Source: Mixophyes australis (lineage: Eukaryota; Chordata; Amphibia; Anura; Limnodynastidae). Taken from it: a stretch of 64,000 nt of DNA. Shown here piece after piece: positions 22,846 through 34,266 of the stretch. The position numbers were made by a program, and so were the translations under genes. Location of the stretch: contig JAVHZZ010000003.1 in the NCBI GenBank assembly GCA_036250195.1, forward strand, positions 339,703,375 to 339,767,374, given 5' to 3'. The notes under the pieces were generated by a model. The model worked only from the letters and a program-made list of their open reading frames with translations. It was not told the DNA's origin and did not search any database. The stretch's first letter is position 1. Each line of letters opens with the position of its first letter.

Positions 22846-25286
22846 TGAACCAGGCACACAACATCACTGTCTTTTAAGGCTTCCTTTTCCTTCACTCTCT
22901 TGGGATCTTATGTGATCTACTTAAGCCAGGTATGGACATTCAAGGTAACCAATCCATATTTTATATTGGTAATCATTGGTTAGTGTAATATTCTTTTAAA
23001 TGATTATATTCTATATGGGTTCATGGAATTTTGACTGTGACATTAACAGTAAACCACAGGGCATGTTGTAAGTGCTTTTAATTAAGAAAAAATCCCATTA
23101 TTACATATATTTGTTAAAAACTTATTCTGCAATGTCCTTGATTGATATGAGTGACATTTTTTCAATCGAGTTTATTTGAGCACATTATAAAATGTAACAA
23201 TTTGTTCTTTGTGAATTTCCTCAAAACTTGCACTATTGTAATGAGTCATATTTTAATTTGTACTCTTTGGGTATTGTTTGTTTTCAATCTGTTCCTATAA
23301 ATGACTGAACAATCTATTTGACAAAATTACTTATATGAGTGACAGCATGTGAGTGCAAGAAAGTCCCAGGACTTTAGCAATTTGTCACATTTTGTAACCC
23401 TGCTGGTAAATTGTTGATGCTATTAATGAGAAAAGGGTGAAACAATTCAGAATCATTCTACATTGTTTGGATTTGGGGGTTTACTGTTAAAGAAATAGTT
23501 GAGATTTGGAATTGTTTAAAATGTCTTTTTGAACAGCAAGTTCTATTGATTATAAACAAAATTGTATATATACACTAAAATAATATTATTACCTAAAAGT
23601 AGTTTCATAAATATTTTTTTCTGCTTCAGATAACAGATTTGCAAATGATTGAGAAACAAACTGTTGCTTCAATATGGCAAGTACATATTTGAAACAAACC
23701 CTGCAAAATTCGGTGATGCTTCTAATGCTAAACCTGGGGTTAATTACAGATTGTCAGAATAATACTACAACATGACTTGTCATTTCTGGAGTCCATCCAT
23801 TCATATACGGTTATGCATATACATTGGCATGACAAGATGGCCGCTGTAAGGAATTAGTAAACCTTGTGACCGATGGTGGGTGGAAGAGGCACAGAGGGAT
23901 TAGTGTGCTTTAGTAGAACAGGATAAGCAATTGATGTCTCTAACAATATTACTATGTTTCACCCCTTTCGAAAGTGACAACAGATCGCATCACACTGTAA
24001 TTTGTAGTAGGTACCAAGACAATAATATAAACTAAAATCAAAGAATTATACAAAAATGAAGGAGAAATAATCAGCATTGTATAAGAAATTCGGAAAAGTA
24101 AAAATGAATGAGCAGGCCGTGACACAGCACAGCTCTGTCGCCCGGTCCAAAATTCCCACCCCCACACCCTAATAACATCCATCCCATACTTAGTGCTGCA
24201 CATATTTTATTCAAAAATAATTGACTATATATTGATGTAATTGCGGGCATAACTTTTACCAGGAACATATATATATATATATATATATGGGCTTCGTTCC
24301 AGAACGTCAAATATCTAAGAAATGTTTACTTTGGTCTTTATGTAGGAAAAGGTACAACTGCAAAAAATAGATATACTGTTGGCAAAATAAAATCTAGAAA
24401 ATGTTTTCATTTAACTGAACGAACGTGTCAAGTAGAAAATAAATGTAAATTTACACGGTAGAAATGGCAAATTTGTTACTGATGTAAAATAAATATGGAG
24501 AGGTAAACGTCTTATTGTAGGATGCATTTACAGCCACATTGTACATTCTTGATGGCAGTTACTGTCCCGTTTCCAAGACGACAAATCTTTGTAATTTCAC
24601 CCCCTCAATATTCCAGCAGATAGCTGAGAAATGTACAGCAAGTTGCCTGTATCCCTGGGAAATAATAAGATTTACATCTGAATGAGGTGTAGGTGGAGGA
24701 CAACATTCTCTTACATCATACACGGTATATAAATTTGCTTTAAAAGACTAACACATAACATAAACCCACACAGACGATACAGTCACTTACAGAATCTAAT
24801 TATCCCACATCATGCACTGCTAAGATATTGGAGTAACAATGACAGAAGGAGATAATACACAGTAAGTGACTCCGCAATCAATATTGCACTATTGCCTACA
24901 AATGAAAAACGTAATGTTAGATTATGGCACTTATAGCTACTGAGTCAGAAAAAACAATGAACAATAACTATATTCCTGTTTACCTGAAAGGTTAACACTA
25001 TTCCGGCTTACAAATTGCAGGAAATCTATTAGAACAAATTGTGTTACAACTGATGGAAGACTAAATTGTAGATGGAAATTTAATTTGGAGGACACTCAAC
25101 AGTAAGCATAGTACAGGATATAATGCAATAGATTAATAGAATTTTGAAGTAAAAATAGCCATGGTTTCATGTCTTCTTAAGATGACACTTCAAAATACTA
25201 TCTACATAGATGAGTGATTTGTATTAGTGCTAAGCAGCAAATTCAGTCTTATGTTTGGAGTGAATTGGTTATAGTTACATTAATTA
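22846..25286. other. No gene recognised; (TA)n at 24267-24289
   Basis: AT-rich sequence with only short ORFs. One short TA microsatellite. Confidence 0.5.
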
Positions 25287-25683
25287 GGTTGGGTACACAC
25301 TACAGAATTTTCCGACCAATGTGTTATCTACAACGATTGTACCAACGACTGAAAAAACAAACTCCCGATCAGCATGCCGATTCGTACACACTATTCATGT
25401 TTTAAAAGATTTACCCTCAGATTTGTGCTCTTCATCTGTCATAACCATCAGTTGAAAAGATCATGTAAACTCAGTGGAGATCCTGATCGTGAGTGCATAC
25501 ACACTGCAGGATTGGAAGGACGTCGTTCCATAGCTAAACAATCATATCAAACGATGATCTGTGGTTTAGAATGATTCTCATTCATCACTGGAGTGTACAC
25601 ACTACTGTGATATCAGACCAATCAGTTGTTTATAGTCTGATTGGCCTGATAATCAGCTGAAAAGCTGTAGTGTGTACCCAGCC
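25287..25683. mobile_element. MITE with GGTTGGGTACACACTACAG ends
   Basis: Left GGTTGGGTACACACTACAG, right CTGTAGTGTGTACCCAGCC, an imperfect terminal inverted repeat of about 19 bp. Homologous to 8195-8864. Target duplication not resolved. Confidence 0.8.
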
Positions 25684-25855
25684 TAACTTACAAAGAATTC
25701 CACTCTATTACAGTATTATGCCACTGTCCAGATAATAGCCTGAATAGCTTGAAGTACAGTACAGTACATAGCTCCTAAGCAAGTTATTGTGAAAGCATAG
25801 CAAGTATATTCAAATAGGAAGCAAGATTTATAGAATATTCTGTGGGGTAGACTTA

Positions 25856-26000
25856 GTGGGCCTGAGTCACTAAGGAAAGTAAGGCAAAAAAAGGAGTAGA
25901 TGTTCTCCAAGACAAAAGATGTTACAATGCAAGGAGTGAGCTCTAAGTATCACAATGTAGTCACGCCCTTTTTCGTCTATGGAGGGGGGGGGGGGCACAA
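25856..26000 (+). mobile_element. MITE fragment starting GGGCCTGAGTCACTAAGGA
   Basis: Terminus GGGCCTGAGTCACTAAGGA with the interior TGTTACAATGCAAGGAGTG, the complement of 15590-15745. A run of 12 or more G near 25982 follows. Confidence 0.5.
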
Positions 26001-27779
26001 AAGTTCCCAAATTTCTCCTGCCGGTCCTGTATATACCGTTATCTGATACTGGTAATCCCTATGCTGCAAATAGAGAGTCAAGCTGCACGTAATACATTTC
26101 TATCTCACGGGACACCGTATAACAATGACCTTTGCAAAAAGTACTGTAATATTATTATTATCTGGAACAGATTTGGGCCTGTGTGCTTTAAATGCCAAGG
26201 CTGATTTTTAGTCTCAGTCTGGCCCTGATGAACAGGGATCATAGTAACTGCCTGGGTGGACAGTCAAAAAACAGATGCATTTACAAATCAATATACAGAA
26301 ATATACTAATTACATCAATCCCTTTTTACTGATTATTTTATAAAAGTGTACTTACGGCTAGCGTTTTTACTGACACATTAATATGCTTCACCAAAATTTG
26401 TTCATAACTGAAAGTAGAAAGTAGAAATTGTCTTAAATAAAGAGGGTAGGGGGAGAAACTGTAAGAACTCTATGCAATCTAAGAATGATTGGTGTGACAT
26501 TAATGTGTGTACTCTTTCCAAGACACCAGTACTGACTGACCTTAACATTGTCCTCATAAACAGGTGAAAATGTTGCTTACTTTCTGTTAGTTAACTAACG
26601 ATTGATAACTTTATACTAGAGTCAGGGGCACAGCATGGGCAGACCAGGTGGATTAGCTGCTCTGGTCGCCAGTGCGCCCCTAACCCCACTTCTACTCCTC
26701 CACTGAGTACTTTGTTTCTGAGCACCTCTGCTCCTCCCCCTCTGCTTCCCTCATTGTTCCTCTGTCTATATCCCTACCCAGCCCCCACTTCCTCCCTGTG
26801 TTTATGCCTCTATCACTCCCCTAAACCTGTGTCCCCCTATGTGCATTTCTCTGTTTGGAATTTTGTATGTGTATCAATCTCCCCCCATGTGTGCCACTGC
26901 CTCCCTCCTGCTTGTGTGTATGAAAGTATGTCTCCTCTTTATGTGTGTCTGTCCCTTTCATTCCCCATCTTTGTGTACCTGTCTCTAATTTATATTTGCA
27001 CTTCTGTCTCCCCATCTGTCTACGTCTCCATATTGTGGCTGACCTTTCTTTCTCCCCCCTTTGGTTGTCTGTCTGTCACCCTTTGACCCTCTTATCATAT
27101 CTATCCTCCCACCTACCTCTACCATATGCCCCACCACCTACTCTCCCCCTGTGCCCCTCACCACCTACTCTTCCCCTGTGCCCCTCACCACCTACTCTTC
27201 CCCTGTGCCCCTCACAACCCACCTTTCCTCTTGCTCTGCCCTCTCCTCCTCTTCTGCTGAATTTGGTGGAATCCTTCTGCCTGCCGATCATAAGTGACCT
27301 GGACGAAGCTGAGGATGGCAGGTAAGCACAATCTTACAGCAGCAACAAGGGATATTTTTATTTTTAATAAGCAGCAATCAAATAAAAGTCACATATTGCC
27401 CCAAATTGGCTGTTTCTAAATAGGTCCTAGTATCTTTGAACTGGATCTCTTGCTTTAAAAGAAATATAATGTATCAAGCGCCCGGGGCCATGCTGATAAA
27501 GCCGTCTTGACAAGCAGTATTAAAATGTTGTTGCTATAAAAACAGAAATAGCCAATAAATATATTTTTTACATTTAGTTATATGATGTGTCTTTTTTTTA
27601 GTATAGACACAGATGTTAAAATATCAGAATTGCCATTATATAGCATATTTACTTTGTACAGCAATGTAAGCTTCCCATGTGGATGAACTCCGCTCCCCTG
27701 GACTGCTCCAGAAGCTACAGAGGTGAAGCAAATCAGAATACAAGCTGAGGTTGATGGTCCTTCTTCAGTCAATGTCACA
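26001..27779. other. No gene recognised; C/T-rich tract and 27-bp repeat
   Basis: 26700-27290 is strongly C/T-rich, which keeps several frames open (126 and 124 codons, plus strand). At about 27128-27225 there are roughly three and a half copies of a 27-bp unit, CCCCTGTGCCCCTCACCACC plus TACTCTT. The ORFs are compositional artefacts. Confidence 0.7.
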
Positions 27780-28074
27780 CATACATGCCCACTTTTAAGA
27801 TTTCTTCCCCAGGATTCGGGGGAGAAGTCATGTGACATGGGCGAGGAGGAGGGTGTGAGGGTGTCTCCATAGCCCCGCCCCAACTATAGGAAAGCCGAAA
27901 TTCACGGCATTGAATGGAGGGGCGGAGCTTAATGACACGATTAAGCTCCACCCCTCCATTCACTGCCGTGAATTACACCAAATTTCGGGAGTTTTGCCTA
28001 ATGTTCCGGGAGTCCGTGAGGACTCCCCGAAATTCGGGAGCCTTCCGGGAATTACGGGAAAGTAGGCAGGTATG
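27780..28074. mobile_element. hAT MITE, 295 bp
   Basis: Ends CATACATGCCCACTTTTAAG and AAAGTAGGCAGGTATG. Perfect 8-bp target duplication ATGTCACA at 27772-27779 and 28075-28082. The interior is palindromic around CACGATTAAG (TGGAGGGGCGGAGCTTAAT versus its complement). Confidence 0.9.
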
Positions 28075-28112
28075 ATGTCACATTATCCATACAAAACACA
28101 TATTTCCACCCC

Positions 28113-28117
<5 letters not shown>

Positions 28118-28149
<32 letters not shown>

Positions 28150-28157
28150 TAAATATA

Positions 28158-28212
<55 letters not shown>
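28118..28212. repeat. (TA)n microsatellite
   Basis: Two TA runs separated by AATATAAATATAATAAA. Confidence 0.95.
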
Positions 28213-28213
<1 letters not shown>

Positions 28214-28301
28214 CATTCTTATTCATGCACCATTTACTTACATGGGTGATTATTTTGCGATAATACTCACAGAATTGTCTGTATGTTATTGACTACGGAA
28301 C

Positions 28302-28880
28302 TTGCCTTTACTGCGTACCATAAGGGCTCCAGGAATAGGCAGAGAAACACATTTTGTTTCACCAGTCAGTACAATGGACTTTACTATTCATATGTTACAT
28401 ATTAGTAAATGTCTGTGTCTTCTTGTTACAGCTCTTTCTCAAAATAACAGAACAGTTTATGTAACTAGAGCCTATTTCTTGCTTTGTCTAGTTTTGGGTT
28501 TCTTTGTTTACTTTACTGTTGCTATGGGTTCTATGTCACAGCTAAAATGTTACGTGTTTATTATTACAAATACTAAAGAGGATACGTTTGAGAAATGCAT
28601 ATTTCCAAACCTTACCAATCATTTTTTTGTGCAATTTCCTAAATGCCCTTTTTCACTCATAATATTAGAAATGCTGTTTGCTGAGCTTAAACTTTTCCTT
28701 TGGGGTTATATTTGGGGAAATAGTCACCTAATGCACAGCAGCCAAAAATTAAGAGAATATTTTACTGCCAAAGGAGCAAATCTTTCATGGACAGCTTTCT
28801 CGTATATTCACCCCCTGCAGCTTTTGCATGCAGAATACATTCACATATGGTTCTCATCAGTTTTTGGGGACATTCTATGA
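28302..28880 (+). other. Isolated 192-codon ORF, doubtful
   Basis: A 192-codon open frame in unique AT-rich sequence. The predicted product is hydrophobic in the middle (about residues 56-80: YFLLCLVLGFFVYFTVAMG), which could be one membrane segment. I recognise no domain, no conserved motif and no splice-consistent continuation. Given the size of the window, such an ORF can arise by chance. It lies between a TA microsatellite and the 32-bp minisatellite. Confidence 0.12.
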
Positions 28881-29159
28881 ACTGAGGAATCTTTCTAAGA
28901 ACTGTTGTCAGAGGAGACAGTGTTTCAGATATGCTCACAGTTATCCCAAACGTCTTCATATTATTTTGAACACGTTTCAGATAACTAAAGCCTATAAAAC
29001 ACACAGTCTTTCGCTAATGAATACAAAGATAATTATCACAGGATAACTTGATTAATCAATTCAGGATAAATGTGCTTCCCTTTTTTATCACTTGTAGTCA
29101 GATGGTAGCTCACTGTGCAATAATTTTTTTTCAGTCACCAATTGTTAGTTTATAAATCG

Positions 29160-30079
29160 GAACTCCATTCTGGTGCTAGCACATGTATCAGACCGCCATT
29201 CTGTTGACTAGCATATTAATAAGACATCCAATCTGGTGGCTAGCACATAAAGTACACCTCCAATCTGGTGGCTAGCATATAAAGCAGGTCTCTAATTTGT
29301 TGGCTAGTTTATAAAGCAGGTCTCTAATTTGTTGGCTAGTTTATAAAGCAGGTCTCTAATTTGTTGGCTAGTAGATAAAGTAAACCTTCAATCTGGTGGC
29401 TAGTACATAAAGCAGACCTCCAATCTGGTGGCTAGTTTATAAAGCAGGTCTCTAATTTGTTGGCTAGTAAATAAAGTAGACCTCCAATCTGGTGGCTAGC
29501 ATATAAAGCAGACCTCCAATCATGTGGCTAGCATAGAAAGCAGACCTCCAATCTGGTGGCTAGCATATAAAGCAGACCTCCAATCTGGTGGCTAGCATAT
29601 AAAGCAGACCTCCAATTTGGTGGCTAGCATATAAAGCAGACCTCCAATCTGGTGGCTAGCATAGATAGCAGACCTCCAATCTGGTGGCTAGCATAGATAG
29701 CAGACCTCCAATCTGGTGGCTAGCATAGAAAGCAGACCTCCAATCATGTGGCTAGCATATAAAGCAGACCTCCAATCTGGTGGCTAGCATATAAAGCAGA
29801 CCTCCAATCTGGTGGCTAGCATATAAAGCAGACCTCCAATTTGGTGGCTAGCATAGAAAGCAGACCTCCAATCTGGTGGCTAGTACATAAAGTAAACCTC
29901 CAATCTGCTAGTGATTATATATAGCAGTCTCCAACCTGGTGATTAACATATAAAGCGGATATCCAATTCGCTGGCTAGAATGTAAAGCAGATGTCATGTC
30001 TGGTGGATAGAAAATAAAGAAGACCTCCCATCTGCTAAAGTTTTAACTAGGTTTCCACTTCTGGGACCTGTATATAAAG
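29160..30079 (+). repeat. 32-bp minisatellite, left part
   Basis: About 28 copies of a 32-bp unit built on CAGACCTCCAATCTGGTGG plus CTAGCATATAAAG. Variants (AATTTGTTGG, AATCATGTGG) are clustered, which suggests local spread. The array is cut by the hAT element at 30080 and a last piece, ATATAAAGCAGACC, continues at 38816. Confidence 0.97.
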
Positions 30080-30392
30080 TAGGGATGTGCACCGGCGACT
30101 TTTGAGGTCTCGTGTTTTGTGTTTTGGATCCGGATTTTCGTTATTTTTGGGGTTCGGATTTGTCTCGCAAAACACTTGACGAAAGGTCTCGGTTCGGATT
30201 TAAGGTTTTGGATTCGGATTTTTTTGGAAAAAAACATAAAAAGTTTAAAAATCAAGTTTTTGGGCTTATTTTCACTCCTAGGCTATTATTAACCTCAATA
30301 ACATTCAATAACAAGCATTTCCACTAATTTACAGTGTATTCTGAACACCTCACAATATAGTTATTAGTCCAAAACGTTGCAACAAGGTATCT

Positions 30393-32060
30393 TTCTGGAC
30401 TGCGTAGAGGAGTGGGTCACCACAATATCTATTAAAAACCCTGAACTTTTATGAATCGCACCAATAAATGTACCTGGACTGCGTAGAGGAGTGGGTCACC
30501 ACAATATATATTAAAAACCCTGAACTTTTATGATTCGCACCAATAAATGTACCTGGACTGCGTAGAGGAGTGGGTCACCACAATATCTTAAAAACCCTGA
30601 ACTTTTATGAATCGCACCAATAAATGTACCTGGACTGCGTAGAGGAGTGGGTCACCACAATATATATTAAAAACCCTGAACTTTTATGATTCGCACCAAT
30701 AAATGTACCTGGACTGCGTAGAGGAGTGGGTCACCACAATATCTTAAAAACCCTGAACTTTTATGAATCGCACCAATAAATGTACCTGAACTGCGTAGAG
30801 GAGTGGGTCACCACAATATATATTAACAACCCTGAACTTTTATGATTCGCACCAATAAATGTACCTGGACTGCGTAGAGGAGTGGGTCACCACAAGATAT
30901 ATTAAAAACCCTGAACTTTTATGATTTGCACCAATAAATGTACCTGGACTGCGTAGAGGAGTGGGTCACCACAATATCTATTAAAAACCCTGAACTTTTA
31001 TGAATCGCACCAATAAATGTACCTGGACTGCGTATAGGAGTGGGTCACCACAAGATATATTAAAAACCCTGAACTTTTATGATTCGCACCAATAAATGTA
31101 CCTGGACTGCGTAGAGGAGTGGGTCACCACAATATCTTAAAAACCCTGAACTTTTATGAATCGCACCAATAAATGTACCTGGACTGCGTAGAGGAGTGGG
31201 TCACCACAATATATATTAAAAACCCTGAACTTTTATGAATCGCACCAATAAATGTACCTGGACTGCGTAGAGGAGTGGGTCACCACAATATCTATTAAAA
31301 ACCCTGAACTTTTATGAATCGCACCAATAAATGTACCTGGACTGCGTATAGGAGTGGGTCACCACAAGATATATTAAAAACCCTGAACTTTTATGATTCG
31401 CACCAATAAATGTACCTGGACTGCGTAGAGGAGTGGGTCACCACAATATCTATTAAAAACCCTGAACTTTTATGAATCGCACCAATAAATGTACCTGGAC
31501 TGCGTATAGGAGTGGGTCACCACAAGATATATTAAAAACCCTGAACTTTTATGATTCGCACCAATAAATGTACCTGGACTGCGTAGAGGAGTGGGTCACC
31601 ACAATATATCTTAAAAACCCTGAACTTTTATGAATCGCACCAATAAATGTACCTGGACTGCGTAGAGGAGTGGGTCACCACAATATATCTTAAAAACCCT
31701 GAACTTTTATGAATCGCACCAATAAATGTACCTGGACTGCGTAGAGGAGTGGGTCACCACAATATATTAAAAACCCTGAACTTTTATGAATCGCACCAAT
31801 AAATGTACCTGGACTGCGTAGAGGAGTGGGTCACCACAATATATCTTAAAAACCCTGAACTTTTATGAATCGCACCAATAAATGTACCTGGACTGCGTAG
31901 AGGAGTGGGTCACCACAATATATTAAAAACCCTGAACTTTTATGAATCGCACCAATAAATGTACCTGGACTGCGTAGAGGAGTGGGTCACCACAATATAT
32001 ATTAAAAACCCTGAACTTTTATGATTCGCACCAATAAATGTACCTGGACTGCCTAGAGGA
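30393..32060 (+). repeat. ~80-bp satellite inside the hAT element (~21 copies)
   Basis: The unit starts CTGGACTGCGTAGAGGAGTG, continues GGTCACCACAATATATATT, and ends CACCAATAAATGTAC. Lengths alternate mostly between about 74 and 80 bp through ATCTTAAAAA versus ATATATTAAAAA. Variants TGAATCGCACC and TGATTCGCACC alternate in places, hinting at higher-order units. The unit is a shortened form of the roughly 100-bp repeat at 32280-33720, which in turn resembles transposase codons near 35940-36008. Confidence 0.95.
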
Positions 32061-32129
32061 GTGGGCACTGGGCACCACAATAAAATATATAAAAAACCTT
32101 CAACAGGTCTGCATTACACTACACATACG

Positions 32130-32210
32130 GCTGCTCCTCCATCCTCTCCATCATATACATGTTGGAGTTTTAGCGTGTGACAACCTCTTGTTTTTGATAA
32201 TGTCAGTGCA
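32130..32210 (-). pseudogene. Displaced transposase fragment A
   Basis: GCTGCTCCTCCATCCTCT and GACAACCTCTTGTTT are collinear with the transposase gene at about 35307-35385 (residues near 528-553, around the TRWNSTLY motif). The match has scattered substitutions. It is out of order relative to the neighbouring fragments. Confidence 0.8.
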
Positions 32211-32277
32211 TTTTGAATATTTTTCAATTTGCCCCACACCACTGAATGAACTTTATCTATGATACGCATCTATCTAT

Positions 32278-33780
32278 CTTGACTGCGTAGTGTGGTGGCC
32301 CCGGTACACAATTTGGTACCGAGGCCACAATATAATTAAAAAACCCTCCACGTGTCAGAATTCCACCAAAAAAGGGTATGGACTGCGTAGTGTGGTGGCC
32401 CTGGTACACAATTTGGTACCGAGGCCACAATATAATTAAAAAATTGGGCATCAACAGTCAACGTTGTTTAATATCTGATACACCTCTATCTGGACTGCAT
32501 AGTGGAGTGGCCCCGGTACCCAATTTGATACCGGGGCCACAATACCTCCTCCAAACATGGTACAGACAATTCGTCATTGAGATCCCATCAAGTATGTTAA
32601 AGACAGACAGGGTCGAAGTGTTATTCGTTGACTTTGTAAACCCAAAAAACTGTCCCTGTTGCACATAGTCGTGCAATGAAGACTGACTTTTTCATTTAAA
32701 GGCACGATCTTTCAAGTGTAGTGTTTGTAAGTCTAAGTCATATTATACTTTTGGTAAAATTGGTTTATTTTGTTCCTCTTTATGGTAATTAGTAATAGAA
32801 TTAAAGTATGAAATAGAATTAAAGTATGAAATAGAATTAAAGTATTAAATAGAATTAAAGTATGAAATAGAATTAAAGTATGAAATAGAGTGGTATAGAG
32901 TTGTAGTGTGGAATAGATAGAGTGGTCCACACAATATAATAATAATAAAACCCTCAACTGGTCTGAATTCCACCAAACAAGTATCTGGACTGCGTAGTGT
33001 GGTGGCCCCGGTACACAATTTGGTACCGAGGCCACAATATAATTAAAAAACCCTCCACGTGTCAGAATTCCACCAAACAAGTATCTGGACTGCATAGTGG
33101 GGTGGCCCCGGTACCCAATTTGATACCGGGGCCACAATACCTCCTCCAAACATGGTACAGACAATTCGTCATTGAGATCCCATCAAGTATGTTAAAGACA
33201 GACAGGGTCGAAGTGTTATTCGTTGACTTTGTAAACCCAAAACACTGTCCCTGTTGCACATAGTCGTGCAATGAAGACTGACTTTTTCATTTAAAGGCAC
33301 GATCTTTCAAGTGTAGTGTTTGTAAGTCTAAGTCATATTATACTTTTGGTAAAATTGGTTTATTTTGTTCCTCTTTATGGTAATTAGTAATAGAATTAAA
33401 GTATGAAATAGAATTAAAGTATGAAATAGAATTAAAGTATTAAATAGAATTAAAGTATGAAATAGAATTAAAGTATGAAATAGAGTGGTATAGAGTTGTA
33501 GTGTGGTATAGATAGAGTGGTCCACACAATATAATAATAATAATAAAACCCTCAACTGGTCTGAATTCCACCAAACAAGTATCTGGACTGCGTAGTGTGG
33601 TGGCCCCGGTACACAATTTGGTACCGAGGCCACAATATAATTAAAAAATTGGGCATCAACTGTCACCGTTGTTTAATATCTGATACACCTAAATATGGAC
33701 TGCACAGTGGAGTGGCCCCGGTAGTAAATTTGGTGCCGGGGCCACAATACCTCCTCCAACTTCCAAGTGTAGTGTTTATA
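32278..33780 (-). repeat. ~100-bp transposase-derived repeats in a duplicated block
   Basis: The motif GGACTGCGTAGTGTGGTGGC followed by CCGGTACACAATTTGGTACC and GGCCACAATA occurs at about 32278, 32381, 32491, 32986, 33087, 33585 and 33697. The blocks at 32557 and 33152 (ATGGTACAGACAATTCGTCA) are near-identical and 595 bp apart, showing a tandem duplication. The last copies read ATTTGGTGCCGGGG and ACAATACCTCC, close to the transposase gene at 35965-36008. An AGAATTAAAGTATGAAAT minisatellite sits in each block. Confidence 0.9.
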
Positions 33781-33919
33781 AAGACAGACAGCGTCGAAGT
33801 GTTATTAGTTGACTTTCTTAACCCTAAAATTGTCCCTGTTGCAAATATTCGTGCAATGGACAGTTACTTTTTTATTGAAAGACTCAAGCTTTCAAGTGTA
33901 GTGTTTATAAAATATAAAC

Positions 33920-34060
33920 AACAATACAGTAGTTTTAGAGCACGTCAATACCTCTTGTTTTAAATTATGACACGGCATTTTACTTTTGGTTTAATTTCTT
34001 GTATTTTTTTAAATTTGGTTTTACTTTTTGAACATGGCAAACGACTGTTGATTGGTCATA
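33920..34060 (-). pseudogene. Displaced transposase fragments B and C
   Basis: AGAGCACGTCAATACCTCTT at about 33937 resembles the gene at 35350-35372. ATGGCAAACGACTGTTG at 34034-34050 is identical to 36131-36147 of the gene. The fragments are decayed and in scrambled order. Confidence 0.75.
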
Positions 34061-34150
34061 TAATGCAAAAAAAAAAGGTCCAAGATGGAATTGTCCTTGG
34101 GCCCTCACACCCACCCTTATGTTGTTGAAATAGGACATGCACACTTTAAC

Positions 34151-34208
34151 AAACCAATCATTTCAGCGACAGGGCCTACCAAACAACTTTGGCTGAAATG
34201 ATTAGTTT
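34151..34208 (-). other. Hairpin just downstream of the transposase stop
   Basis: AAACCAATCATTTCAG (34151-34166) is the complement of CTGAAATGATTAGTTT (34193-34208) at 15 of 16 positions, with a loop of about 26 nt. It starts about 60 bp beyond the stop codon and would lie in the transcript 3' region. Confidence 0.6.
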
Positions 34209-34266
34209 GTTTGGGCCCCCACACCAAAAAAGCTATTCATCTCTCCCTGTACAGACTAAACAGGCT

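Noticed and set aside
26712..27325. Plus-strand ORFs of 124 and 126 codons
   Set aside because: C/T-rich low-complexity tract; the Pro/Leu/Cys composition reflects base composition and the 27-bp repeat.
32733..33666. Minus-strand ORFs of 143 and 112 codons with LILFHTLILFHT repeats and PRYQI-like words
   Set aside because: They are the self-derived repeats of the hAT element, not separate genes; the PRYQI words come from the transposase.
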